Below are positions 1 through 8,464 of a stretch of DNA of 42,647 nucleotides, piece after piece. This stretch comes from Paradesertivirga sp966210515 (GTDB lineage Bacteria > Bacteroidota > Bacteroidia > Sphingobacteriales > Sphingobacteriaceae), in assembly GCA_966210515.1 (NCBI GenBank), contig CBIHLM010000036.1:1-42647 (forward strand), written 5' to 3'. The notes under the pieces are model-generated. The model did no database searches, was not told where the DNA came from, and saw only the letters and a program-made list of their open reading frames with translations. The position numbers were made by a program, and so were the translations under genes. The stretch's first letter is position 1. Every line of letters begins with the position of its first letter.

Positions 1-22
1 GGTTGTTGGCCTTAAGCATGAA

Positions 23-220
23 CGCTTTGCAGGAAATCGCAGCATCCATAACAAAATTACCCTTCAAAGCCCTTTCGCAAATAACCGAAATGCGAGCGCT
101 GGCCCGAACAGAAAAGCGGCTGAGCATTTTTCTGTTCTTGATTTTTTTGGTCCTTTTTGTATCAAGACAAAAAGGACTAGGCCTCCGCGGCCAATCAGCG
201 GACAAAAGGAAATCACTAAA
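23..220 (+). repeat. Hairpin-rich intergenic repeat, copy 1
   Basis: About 200 bp nearly identical to 636-820 and, in its second half, related to 2905-3025. It contains two strong hairpins. Hairpin I has stem GAACAGAAAA 106-115 pairing with 128-137 around a 12-nt loop. Hairpin II has an 11-bp perfect stem, 150-160 with 167-177, around the loop ATCAAG. A GC-rich GGCC-TCCGC-GGCC motif follows at 181-192. Short open frames across it change between copies and are not credible genes. It resembles REP/MITE-like intergenic repeats; transcription is unknown. Confidence 0.8.
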
Positions 221-339
221 TGTGATATATCATGATCAGCAGTGACAGGGAGACTGTGGTGGGTATGGGTTGAAAGTTGTGCTCATTTGGGTGTAAGGAT
301 AAGAAGATTGCGTTATTTCTGCGGAATAAAAGACGATTG

Positions 340-404
340 TCTTTGCCGCTCATAGCCGCGGCGTGGCCTAGTCCTTTTCCTTGATGAAAAGGACCAAAAA
401 TCAA
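340..404 (-). repeat. Inverted partial copy of the hairpin repeat
   Basis: Read on the minus strand, this segment has the distal half of the repeat: hairpin II, then the CTAGGCC/CCGCGGC motif and a GAGCGG-like end. The hairpin II stem is 9 bp, 371-379 with 386-394, around CTTGAT (the complement of the ATCAAG loop). Hairpin I is missing. In its place is a TGCCGTCCCGAA-type module at 405-422, which recurs inverted at 564-581. Confidence 0.65.
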
Positions 405-542
405 TGCCGTCCCGAAGGTGCCTTTTGCCACAAGGCTACAGCACATTTCACCAACAGCGCTCAGGGCTGCGCCTTGCTTCCTCCGACGCTGAAAGGCCAA
501 GCTTCAGGAAACAAGCCAATGCCCTTTCCTGAGCTCGAGGCC

Positions 543-573
543 TGCTGCTGGCGAAATCTTACTGGCACTTTCG
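543..573. repeat. 31-bp direct repeat, copy A
   Basis: A 31-bp string beginning TGCTGCTGGCGAAATCTTAC is repeated exactly at 825-855. Its end (564-581) is also an 18-bp near-perfect inverted match to 405-422. It is another module of the repeat patchwork, not a coding sequence. Confidence 0.8.
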
Positions 574-635
574 GGACGGCAGGGCTTCGTAGGAAAGTTG
601 CTAAATGATTTGTTAGGTTTCTGGGCGCATTTGGG

Positions 636-820
636 CGCTTTGCAGGAAATCGCAGTATCTATAACAAAGATACCTTCAAGCCCTTTCGCAAATAACCGAA
701 ATGCGAGCGCTGGCCTGAACAGAAAAGCGGCCGAGCATTTTTCTGTTCTTGATTTTTTTGGTCCTTTTTGTATCAAGACAAAAAGGACTAGGCCTCCGCG
801 GCCAAAAGGAAATCATTAAA
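636..820 (+). repeat. Hairpin-rich intergenic repeat, copy 2
   Basis: Close copy of 23-220 with a few substitutions and about 11 bp missing after the GGCCTCCGCGGCC motif. Hairpin I is 717-726 with 739-748. Hairpin II is 761-771 with 778-788 around ATCAAG. It lies about 110 bp upstream of the promoter-like box of the LLM oxidoreductase gene. Confidence 0.8.
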
Positions 821-824
821 AATA

Positions 825-855
825 TGCTGCTGGCGAAATCTTACTGGCACTTTCG
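825..855. repeat. 31-bp direct repeat, copy B
   Basis: Exact second copy of 543-573, starting five bases after the end of the large repeat at 820. Confidence 0.8.
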
Positions 856-929
856 TTCATAGCCATGCGAGTCTGAATATGACCAGCAATTATGTTATTC
901 GCTTTTTTATATTAAATACGTGTTTTGAT

Positions 930-937
930 TATGTTTG
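930..937 (+). promoter_or_regulatory. Bacteroidetes -7 box for the LLM oxidoreductase gene
   Basis: TATGTTTG matches the Bacteroidetes -7 consensus TAnnTTTG exactly. No clear TTG -33 element stands at the usual distance. Transcription would begin near 942, leaving a leader of about 13 nt before the ATG at 955. Confidence 0.55.
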
Positions 938-954
938 ATAAAAATTGAAACATC

Positions 955-1992
955 ATGAATTCAACGCCAATAGAAATCGGAATTGACAGTTTTGCTGCGA
1001 TGTTCAGCGGCAATGCAAGTAAAGCCATAAGTGATACTGATGCGATTGCGCAGCTGCTTGAGCGAATTGAGCTGGCTGATCAAACGGACCTTGATATTTT
1101 TGGCATCGGCGAACATCACCGGAAAGGATTTCTTGATTCTGCGCCGGCTCTTATTTTGGCCGCCGCTGCTGCACGGACAAAGAAAATACGTCTAACTAGT
1201 GCTGTAACTGTGCTTAGTGCCGCCGATCCGGTAAGAGTGTTCCAGGAATTCGCGACGCTGGACCTGATTTCGCGTGGCCGTGCCGAAATGGTGGTGGGCC
1301 GCGGTTCGTTCATAGACGCCTTCCCTCTTTTTGGTTACAGCCTTCAGGATTACGATCACCTTTTTACCGAAAAACTCGATCTGCTGCTCAATATACGTGA
1401 TAATGAGTTCGTCAGCTGGACGGGCAAATTCAGACCAGCCCTGCAAAATCAGCCTGTTTATCCGCGACCGGCACAGGATCCTTTTCCAATTTGGCTTGGC
1501 GTAGGTGGAACGCCGGCTTCTTTCGCGCGGGCGGGTGCTCTTGGTCTGCCTTTGATGGTGGCGGTTATTGGTGGGGAAACACATCAGTTTCGCCCTCTTG
1601 TTGATCTGTATCGCGATGCCGGAAAACGCGCCGGGTTTAAACCTGAACAATTAAAAGTAGGATTGCATTCGCTGGGATATGTAGCGGCAAGCACCAAGCA
1701 GGCCGTGGACGAATTTTATCCGGGCTATGCCGAGTCGATGACTAAGATCGGAAAAGAAAGAGGATGGCCGCCCATGACAAGAAGCCATTTCGAAGCTCAG
1801 GCCGGACCGCGGGGCGCATTGCTGGTAGGCAGTCCTGAGGAAGTGGCAGAAAAGATTCTCCGTCATAGCGAAGCATTGGGTGGTATTACCAGGCTTACTT
1901 TCCAACTGGACAGTGCGGAGTTGCCTCATGAAAAACTGACTCAGTGTATTGAATTGTTAGGTACAGAACTAAAACCGCTTGTAAATCAATAA
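955..1992 (+). CDS. LLM-class flavin-dependent oxidoreductase
   Basis: A 345-residue protein of the bacterial luciferase-like monooxygenase superfamily: a single TIM-barrel enzyme, probably cytosolic, that uses reduced flavin. Family marks are GIGEHHR near residue 51, an AAAAARTKKIRLTSAV strand-turn around 68-83, and a GRGS motif before IDAFPLFGY. It looks closest to the subgroup with an N-terminal EIGIDSFA strand, whose substrates are mostly unknown. The ATG follows an exact -7 box by 17 bp and no earlier start is reasonable. It stands alone between the repeat patchwork and the SIMPL lipoprotein gene. The family call is firm; the substrate cannot be read from the sequence. Confidence 0.9.
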   Translation: MNSTPIEIGIDSFAAMFSGNASKAISDTDAIAQLLERIELADQTDLDIFGIGEHHRKGFLDSAPALILAAAAARTKKIRLTSAVTVLSAADPVRVFQEFATLDLISRGRAEMVVGRGSFIDAFPLFGYSLQDYDHLFTEKLDLLLNIRDNEFVSWTGKFRPALQNQPVYPRPAQDPFPIWLGVGGTPASFARAGALGLPLMVAVIGGETHQFRPLVDLYRDAGKRAGFKPEQLKVGLHSLGYVAASTKQAVDEFYPGYAESMTKIGKERGWPPMTRSHFEAQAGPRGALLVGSPEEVAEKILRHSEALGGITRLTFQLDSAELPHEKLTQCIELLGTELKPLVNQ

Positions 1993-2088
1993 AGTATAGC
2001 ATTTACGCTTTTGCCGACATTCTCCTTTGCCCCTCCTTATGGAAAACCTGCGGCTTCTGCATCTTAGTTAAACACATAGGCTCAGAGC

Positions 2089-2793
2089 ATGAAAGGATTA
2101 GTATTTATTGCTGCGGTTGCAGGCACGGTTTTTTTACAGGGATGTACACAAAATGTCGACACCCGGCACAAAATTGAAGTTTTAGGATCGGCGGAAACGG
2201 AAGTTACACCAGACATAATCTACGTTGGGATATCTCTGAAAGAATATATTGATAATGCTTCCAAAAAGAAGGTAAGCATAGAGGATCTTGAGGCGAGTCT
2301 TCAGAGGGCTGCTGCAAAAGCGGGCATTCCAAAAGAAAACTTCACCATTAATAATGTCTCGAGCTTTAATTATGCTTATGAAAAAAGAAAGAATCTTGCT
2401 TTTATGGCAAGAAAGCAATATCGTTTAAAAGTATCCGACCTGAATAAATTCAACCAGATAATTAATGCAGTGGATGCAAGAGCGATAGAATACACCAATA
2501 TCGAAGGTTACGATTATTCAAACCTTGAAGCTGTTAAACAGGATCTTAAAATAAAAGCGCTGAAGGCCGCAAAAGATAAAGCATCCTATTTAGCGGCTGC
2601 ACTTGGTGATGAAGTTGGAGGAGCCCTTGAAATTAACGAGATCGAACACGGAAACAATACCTATCCTCCCGCCAGGACCGGCTCAGTAATGAACGACGGA
2701 ATGATGACCGAACAATCCGCATCAATGCCAGCAATCGACTTCAAAACGACGAAGTTAAGTTACAGGATAAGAGCGGTTTTTGAGTTGGAATAA
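2089..2793 (+). CDS. SIMPL-domain (DUF541) lipoprotein
   Basis: A 234-residue protein with a lipoprotein signal: a hydrophobic stretch at residues 4-16 and lipobox LQGC, so Cys19 would be lipidated. The rest is a SIMPL/DUF541 domain, shown by EVLGSAETEVTPDIIYVGI near the start, a central Tyr/Lys-rich segment, and the LKAAKDKASYLAAALG helix typical of the family. Such proteins are envelope-associated and form oligomers in some species; their biochemical role is poorly defined. Its 3' end faces a minus-strand gene across a repeat copy and a strong hairpin. Single gene; start set by the signal peptide. Confidence 0.85.
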   Translation: MKGLVFIAAVAGTVFLQGCTQNVDTRHKIEVLGSAETEVTPDIIYVGISLKEYIDNASKKKVSIEDLEASLQRAAAKAGIPKENFTINNVSSFNYAYEKRKNLAFMARKQYRLKVSDLNKFNQIINAVDARAIEYTNIEGYDYSNLEAVKQDLKIKALKAAKDKASYLAAALGDEVGGALEINEIEHGNNTYPPARTGSVMNDGMMTEQSASMPAIDFKTTKLSYRIRAVFELE

Positions 2794-2904
2794 TTTCCAC
2801 GATTAAAAGCAGTAGCACCAAAAGCATACAAGTCAAATCTTGTCTAAGGACAAAATCCAGCTGCTATCTCAACCAAAAACAGAAAACGTTACAAACTTAC
2901 GTCA

Positions 2905-3025
2905 GAAACCGAAGCACGAGCGTTGGCCTGAACAGAAAAGCGGCCGAGCATTTTTCTGTTCTTGAATTTTTGGTGACTTTTGTTTCAAGACAAAAGTTAC
3001 TAGGCCTCTCCGCGGCCATGAGCGG
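2905..3025 (+). repeat. Diverged copy of the hairpin repeat, copy 3
   Basis: Matches the second half of copies 1 and 2. Hairpin I is conserved (2930-2939 with 2952-2961). Hairpin II keeps an 11-bp stem (2973-2983 with 2990-3000) though its bases differ: three consecutive stem positions change while pairing is retained, two by compensatory change and one as a G-U pair. The loop is TTCAAG. A GGCCTCTCCGCGGCC motif follows. It lies between two convergent genes. Confidence 0.75.
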
Positions 3026-3032
3026 AACAACT

Positions 3033-3060
3033 GCTCTTCGGAATATAAATTCCGAAGAGC
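3033..3060. terminator. Strong hairpin between convergent genes, probable terminator
   Basis: A perfect 12-bp inverted repeat (GCTCTTCGGAAT with ATTCCGAAGAGC) with a 4-nt loop. It ends 13 bp from the stop of the minus-strand barrel gene and 240 bp past the SIMPL gene. Neither strand has a long T-tract right after it, so termination is inferred from stem strength and position. Confidence 0.55.
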
Positions 3061-3073
3061 GAGAAATCGCCTT

Positions 3074-5902
3074 TTATTTCTTCACCCCATTCTTACCAAA
3101 CTGGCGCGGATAATATGAAAAAGTAGTCATGAAGTATTGCTGCAAAACATTTCGAGTGGCAAATGTGAAACTGTTTGCACTGCCGGTATTTATAATGCTA
3201 TTATTCTGGCGCAGCAGATCCAGAGCGGTAAACTTAAACTCGGCATTATTACCCTTTAGCAATCGATAAACAGCACTTGCATTCCAAATATTGTAATTTA
3301 TGGATTTGCTGGCAGAGGTGCGGTTGCTATTGAGACTGATATTACTATTCAGCGTAAACTTCTTTGTTAGGTTATAACTGCCGCTCAGTGCCGAACTGAT
3401 GTTTGTTCCGCTATAACTGGTGTTAAATGCATTTTGCCGGCTGCGGTAAAATCCAAGGTTCTCTCGGGTTTCTACAGAAAGTTTATCTTTATAGGTATAG
3501 TTGAAACTCAGGTAGGTATCCGTATTGAGATTATTAGAAAAGGCAAAAGCATCATTTAGGTACCCCGGACTTTTACTGAACGACACCGAACCACCTAAAT
3601 TGGTTTGCAAGGCGCTGGTTTTAAACTTCAATGCTTTTTTAATATCACCGCTAAGCCTTGCCGATTTATAGCCATCTGCATTGGCTAAATAAATGGTGCG
3701 CCGGTTCTGATTATCGATAAATATACTATCGGCAAAAGCATCCTCGGTAAAATTAAGAGTGGCATAGACGTAATAGTTCAACGTGTTTTTACTTCTCTGG
3801 TCTGTGTGGTTAAAGCTCAATCGTATATCCCTGCTTTTCGCCTCTCTTAAATTGATATTTCCTCTTTGCAACCTGTAAACATTCGCACTATCAGTTAAAG
3901 GTGCTAATTGATTTACTGATGGAATGCGCACGTCCGTCGCGAAATTGAGGGAAACAGAATTGCTGTATTCGCCATACTGGTAGCGGTAGTAGCTAATTAA
4001 TGCTGCAGGTATAAAGTTGCTGTAGCCTCTACTGATGTTTTGAAACGATTTATCCGACCGGTTATCCTGTAAACTAAATTTCTGTTTTGCGGAAATTCTA
4101 AATTCATAGTTTTTGTCGAATCTGTTGCTAAGGCGCTTACCAAACCTTCGGGTGAATGTTAAAGAAGGCGTTTCGGTTATTAAGTTTGTTCTCAGGTTGT
4201 TGCTCAGATAGGCGTTGTTCTGGTAATTACTGGTTAGATTATCAAAATCGGCAACCTGACTGTCATTATTGGAGTTTGCTAAACCAAACTCATTACTAAA
4301 GTTGAACTCAATACCTGCCAGACGTTTATCCCCAAAGAACAATCTTTTTAAACCCGGTAATTCCACAAACAGCTGCTGATTTATATTGCTGCCATTATTA
4401 TCATACCTTCTGTTAAAATCACGATTAGAGGAAGCATTAATAAAAGATCTGAATTTGGTCAGGTCTGTTCTCTCATTATCGGTTTCGTCTACTGTAAGGT
4501 TATATCTCAAAATAACGCTTTTGATCTTTTGCTTATACCTCATGTAGTTGTTATAGCTGTAGTCAGCGTTTAGCCGAAAGCTTGTATTGTTGTACCTATT
4601 CTGCCCTACAGTATTGTTGGTGCTGGTAGTGTCGTTTTGCTGGTTCAAGGCATTACGTAAGGACCTGTTATTGCTTTCGCCCGAGTTTACCGAGAGATTT
4701 TGGCTAATGCTTAGGCGCTTATTCAGCTTGGCATACTCAAACCTGCTGTCTAGATTGTGATTGTTGCTCAGGCTGCTGTTGTTACTTGAGGTATTGTCGT
4801 ATATCCTTGTTTCTGCACCAATTGTTGTTGTTGTCTGACTGTTTGATATAACGTCGTTGTTTCGGTTTTGTACAAAATAGTTTGCCGTAAGTGCACTTTT
4901 CTTGTCGTAAGTAGGTTTTTCTATAAAATTATAGCTGAAGGTTGCACCTCCGGTGTTTGTGCGATTTATTCCTGTTGCCCTAAAATCCGGTTGATACTCT
5001 ACGTTTACACCCGAACCTTTAAACGTGCTGTTCGCTGTTAAGTCCCTCGTACTACCCGCAATTTTATTGACGTTATTGCCTGCTGCGATGATGCCCAGTT
5101 GCAGTTTAGGACCAAAAAAATTGATGTTCCCGTCGGCCTCAAAGCGTTCGGTTGTGCCGTAACCACCACCAACTTTTCCGAAATAGCCTGTATCCTTCCC
5201 TTTCTTTAGCTTAAGGTTTACGGTCAGCGTACTGTCTAATGGGTTAGTTTCATCCTTTTGAGTGTTATACACCTGCACTTTTTGCAAGGCGTTTTTAGAA
5301 ATGTTCTGGAGCGCCATCTTGAAATCTCCGCCAAAAAATTCCTTTCCGTTTACCAAAAGGCTTTTAACTTCTCTCCCGTTCACGGTGATCTGCCCATCGC
5401 CCCAAAGGGTAACATTAGGTATCTTTCTTAGCAAATCCTCAACTACAGCATTGCTGTCTAATTTGAACGCGGCAGCATTAAATTCTAAAGTGTCGCCGTT
5501 CAGCTGTATCGGAGGTACTCTAATCTCGACCTCATTAAGTTCAACCTCCTTTGGGATTAAAATCAGGGTTTTTAAATCGATGGCTTTTTCCGTGCCTGTA
5601 AGTGTAAAGCCCTTCCTGAACAAGTGGTAGCTAACATGGCTCACCTCGATATAATATTTATTGTTGAGGGGTAGATTTCTAAAGCTGAATTCGCCATAAT
5701 TGTTGCTTAGCTGATAATTTAACAAAGTACTGTCCGACCTGTAAACCGATACCGTCGCCGATTTTACCGTGTATTTATGTAGAGTATCTTGCAGCAGGCC
5801 CTTAACAGAACCTATGTTATTTGGATTGGCTTGCTGAGCATGAACATTATAAAAACATACAGTAAAGCTTATTACTGTAATCAGTTGCAGAAGTTTTTGC
5901 AT
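3074..5902 (-). CDS. Outer-membrane beta-barrel protein with carboxypeptidase-like and plug-like N-terminus
   Basis: A 942-residue protein. A signal peptide (residues 1-22, ending NVHAQ) is followed by a CarboxypepD_reg-like beta-sandwich (about 31-115), a TonB-receptor plug-like segment (about 128-230, with VEDLLRKIPNVTLWGDG and NGREVKSLLVNGKEFF), and a long barrel region rich in Asn, Ser and Tyr. This is the architecture of the Bacteroidetes OMP_b-brl_3 family, related to TonB-dependent receptors; no SusD partner gene is present. It starts 11 bp after the stop of the 6-bladed propeller gene, so the two form an operon. Substrate or cargo is unknown. The family is clear; whether it is an active TonB-dependent importer is not. 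Confidence 0.88.
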   Translation of the reverse strand: MQKLLQLITVISFTVCFYNVHAQQANPNNIGSVKGLLQDTLHKYTVKSATVSVYRSDSTLLNYQLSNNYGEFSFRNLPLNNKYYIEVSHVSYHLFRKGFTLTGTEKAIDLKTLILIPKEVELNEVEIRVPPIQLNGDTLEFNAAAFKLDSNAVVEDLLRKIPNVTLWGDGQITVNGREVKSLLVNGKEFFGGDFKMALQNISKNALQKVQVYNTQKDETNPLDSTLTVNLKLKKGKDTGYFGKVGGGYGTTERFEADGNINFFGPKLQLGIIAAGNNVNKIAGSTRDLTANSTFKGSGVNVEYQPDFRATGINRTNTGGATFSYNFIEKPTYDKKSALTANYFVQNRNNDVISNSQTTTTIGAETRIYDNTSSNNSSLSNNHNLDSRFEYAKLNKRLSISQNLSVNSGESNNRSLRNALNQQNDTTSTNNTVGQNRYNNTSFRLNADYSYNNYMRYKQKIKSVILRYNLTVDETDNERTDLTKFRSFINASSNRDFNRRYDNNGSNINQQLFVELPGLKRLFFGDKRLAGIEFNFSNEFGLANSNNDSQVADFDNLTSNYQNNAYLSNNLRTNLITETPSLTFTRRFGKRLSNRFDKNYEFRISAKQKFSLQDNRSDKSFQNISRGYSNFIPAALISYYRYQYGEYSNSVSLNFATDVRIPSVNQLAPLTDSANVYRLQRGNINLREAKSRDIRLSFNHTDQRSKNTLNYYVYATLNFTEDAFADSIFIDNQNRRTIYLANADGYKSARLSGDIKKALKFKTSALQTNLGGSVSFSKSPGYLNDAFAFSNNLNTDTYLSFNYTYKDKLSVETRENLGFYRSRQNAFNTSYSGTNISSALSGSYNLTKKFTLNSNISLNSNRTSASKSINYNIWNASAVYRLLKGNNAEFKFTALDLLRQNNSIINTGSANSFTFATRNVLQQYFMTTFSYYPRQFGKNGVKK

Positions 5903-5913
5903 TAGGTGATGGT

Positions 5914-7188
5914 TTAGTGTTTTTTAGGTTTCAGTTGGATGATCACCGGATTACTTTTCCGGTCCTGTGTTTTGAAGTACTCCTGCATCTGAGGGCTGAA
6001 CACTTTATTCTTATCACCTAATTGTTCTTTAAAACTAAACATAGCGAGCGATGAATAGCAGGTGTAGAAATAATCGTCTTTGTATAGGAGGAATCCTTTG
6101 TTTGCAAAATCGTAAAATGCTCCGGCATCGGTTACCGGTAAAAAAGATGAAAGGCTATCTGGTGACAAATCTTGCAGCGAGGTGATCTCAGAAGTTTTCA
6201 AATTATAAATAATCGACTTCTTCAATTCTTTATCAAAACCCCAGCTGCGCATTTGTAAGTAAAGGTTATCTCCAACCGGGTAGGCGTTGTTCATGGTATA
6301 AAACACTTTCGGGTTGTTCCTGAAATATTCGCCACGCTTTTTAATGTAGATAGGGTTCTGCATAAAGTCGTTGGGCAGTGAGTTATTTGCCGGGAAGATG
6401 ATGCGGTAGGCTAATGATAGTTTGGATGGCGTAATTCTATAGAGATTGTAGCTGTAAATATTGATAAACAACATCTCATTTGGTATTCCGTAGTCATAAA
6501 GTTTGGTGCCTCCCCAAATCTCGTCGGTTTCGTAACGTTTTATCGAAAAAGGAAAATAACCTACAGAATCTTTCTTCTTAAGTATTCCAACCTCGTAATG
6601 TGTGCTGTCCTTCCCTTTCTTCTCTATGTAAAATGGCCTTACCGTTGTCTCTTTATCAGCAAGATTGAAATCCCGGTTGAAACCGGCATCTTTATGCAGC
6701 ACCTTTTTAATCTGCTTGCCATTCAAGTCGAAATAGTAATAATATTTACTTGAGTAAATAGCAATTACGCTATCCTTATTTTCCTCTACGATCCGGTATC
6801 CATACAGCTCCGTTTTGCTCTTATCAGCATCGTCCTTAGGAATCTTACTTGCGTCTATCTTTCCTTTAAACTTTCCATCTTTCGCAAATATTAAAACAGC
6901 TCTGGTATCGGAATCAAAAAGGATAAACTGGCTTTTCACAATCCGTAAGTCGTAAATACTTCCAAACAAACTTTCTTTGGTTGTTTCGAGTGGTATAAAA
7001 TTCACCTCATCAAAAACCTGAGACACATTGGCGCCTCGTGCGTTTTGCGGATCAATTCGCAAGGTGACCATATCGCTGCTGTCAACTTTACCCGCCTGAC
7101 TGAAGGCCTGGATTGATAGAAGCATAAATACAAAAAACTGAAACGGAAATTTTATTCTGAGAAGAGTTAAATCAGTGAAAGAAGGCAT
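5914..7188 (-). CDS. Secreted 6-bladed beta-propeller-like protein
   Basis: A 424-residue protein with a likely cleavable signal peptide (residues 13-31, FQFFVFMLLSIQAFSQ). The next section has the pattern of the Bacteroidetes 6-bladed beta-propeller (DUF5128-type) family: FDEVNFIPLETT, a SIYDLRIVKSQFILFDSD blade, then IFAKDGKFKGKI. No lipobox cysteine is visible, so it is probably periplasmic or exported rather than lipidated. It is the first gene of a two-gene operon with the barrel gene 11 bp downstream, which suggests they work at the same envelope site. Assignment rests on pattern recognition. The first ATG is used because it precedes the signal peptide; a start nearer Met22 would cut into the hydrophobic segment. 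Confidence 0.7.
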   Translation of the reverse strand: MPSFTDLTLLRIKFPFQFFVFMLLSIQAFSQAGKVDSSDMVTLRIDPQNARGANVSQVFDEVNFIPLETTKESLFGSIYDLRIVKSQFILFDSDTRAVLIFAKDGKFKGKIDASKIPKDDADKSKTELYGYRIVEENKDSVIAIYSSKYYYYFDLNGKQIKKVLHKDAGFNRDFNLADKETTVRPFYIEKKGKDSTHYEVGILKKKDSVGYFPFSIKRYETDEIWGGTKLYDYGIPNEMLFINIYSYNLYRITPSKLSLAYRIIFPANNSLPNDFMQNPIYIKKRGEYFRNNPKVFYTMNNAYPVGDNLYLQMRSWGFDKELKKSIIYNLKTSEITSLQDLSPDSLSSFLPVTDAGAFYDFANKGFLLYKDDYFYTCYSSLAMFSFKEQLGDKNKVFSPQMQEYFKTQDRKSNPVIIQLKPKKH

Positions 7189-7364
7189 TTTGGCAACGTT
7201 TAGGTAGTAATATTTTTTACGGTTACAGAAATCAATTATATAAAAAAATAGTGAAAAATAACTTGAGATGTGTATTTTTTAATTAGAAAGTAACAACCTG
7301 TCCTTACTCGCCGAAAATGCAGGCTGCCTTCAAAAATTATCCCATCAAATCAGCAAAAAAACTT

Positions 7365-7372
7365 CAAATTTG
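7365..7372 (+). promoter_or_regulatory. Possible -7 box for the DMT transporter gene
   Basis: CAAATTTG matches TAnnTTTG at all but the first base. Its TTG (7370-7372) opens the longest frame and can be mistaken for a start codon. A start of transcription near 7377 would favour translation from the ATG at 7391. No clear -33 TTG is present. Confidence 0.4.
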
Positions 7373-7390
7373 CGCCCGGCACGATTTATC

Positions 7391-8347
7391 ATGATGAAAA
7401 AAACAAAACAGCCCTTAACACTTATAGGATTTAGCATTGCTTTGATAGGTGCGATTTTGTTTTCAACTAAGGCCATCATGGTAAAACTTGCCTTTGCTGA
7501 AATAAAAGTGGATGCTCTTTCTTTACTTACGCTGCGTATGGTATTTTCCCTGCCTTTTTACCTGATCGCCGCATTCTTGATCAGCAATAAAGAAGGCAAT
7601 GTGAGGATGTCGGGCAAGCAATGGTTGTATATTGTTCTTTTAGGTTTGTTTGGATATTATCTCAGCAGCTTGTTCGACTTCATTGGCCTTCAGTACATTT
7701 CGGCCGGTCTCGAGCGGTTGATATTATTTTTGTATCCGACTTTTGTGGTGCTCATCAATGCGATTGTTTACAAACAACAAATTAACAGGAACCAGAAAAT
7801 CGCTCTGCTTCTAACTTATACCGGCATCGCATTAGCTTACTTCGGAGAGTTAACTATCGATACTACTAATCCCAACTTTTTCGTGGGTAGTTTGCTAATC
7901 GTTCTTTGCGCTATCACCTACTCTATTTACATTGTGGGTAGTGGCCGACTGATTCCACAGATCGGAGCCGCCAAATTTACAGCTTATGCTATGCTTTCGG
8001 CCACAGCCGGGATATTCTTACATTTCTTATTGCAGGGCGAATTCAATGTCCTTCTGCAAAGCGAGGATCTGTTATGGTATGGTGTGCTTTTGGCAATTGT
8101 AGCTACCGTAATTCCAACATTTATGCTGTCGAACGCATTAAAACGGATTGGTTCAAATAACGTGGCAATCATTTCCAGCATAGGCCCCGTATCAACAATT
8201 GTGCAGGCACACTACTTTTTAGGTGAAGAGATTTTTGCGGCACAGATAATAGGAACTGTACTAGTGGTAGCAGGTGTATTACTGTTAAGCGTGAAGAAAG
8301 AGAAAAAAGAACCTGCGAAGGAAGCAGAACTCAGCGCCAGGGTTTGA
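7391..8347 (+). CDS. DMT-family (EamA) transporter
   Basis: A 318-residue inner-membrane protein with about ten hydrophobic helices in two EamA repeats, each around 140 residues. Examples are IGFSIALIGAILFSTKAIMVKLAF at the start of the first repeat (quoted here only as its opening helix region) and SLLIVLCAITYSIYIVGSG at the start of the second. The family exports amino acids, nucleosides or other small metabolites; the substrate is unknown. The frame is open 21 bp further upstream through a TTG lying inside a -7-like box, so the ATG at 7391 (MMKKTKQP) or the next codon is the likelier start. It diverges from the propeller/barrel operon across 200 bp of AT-rich DNA. Confidence 0.88.
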   Translation: MMKKTKQPLTLIGFSIALIGAILFSTKAIMVKLAFAEIKVDALSLLTLRMVFSLPFYLIAAFLISNKEGNVRMSGKQWLYIVLLGLFGYYLSSLFDFIGLQYISAGLERLILFLYPTFVVLINAIVYKQQINRNQKIALLLTYTGIALAYFGELTIDTTNPNFFVGSLLIVLCAITYSIYIVGSGRLIPQIGAAKFTAYAMLSATAGIFLHFLLQGEFNVLLQSEDLLWYGVLLAIVATVIPTFMLSNALKRIGSNNVAIISSIGPVSTIVQAHYFLGEEIFAAQIIGTVLVVAGVLLLSVKKEKKEPAKEAELSARV

Positions 8348-8464
8348 GTTTCTATTGTCTCTCCCAAACAATCCGATCAGGTCGTATTTTGCCCTAAAAT
8401 TGTCGCTATTAACCTGACAAGTTCGTTTAAATCATTTTAATTTAGGGATATAAACTAATTTACA

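Noticed and set aside
3..819. Several open frames of 70-95 codons on both strands at the window start
   Set aside because: They lie in repeats, change between repeat copies, and have no protein-like pattern.
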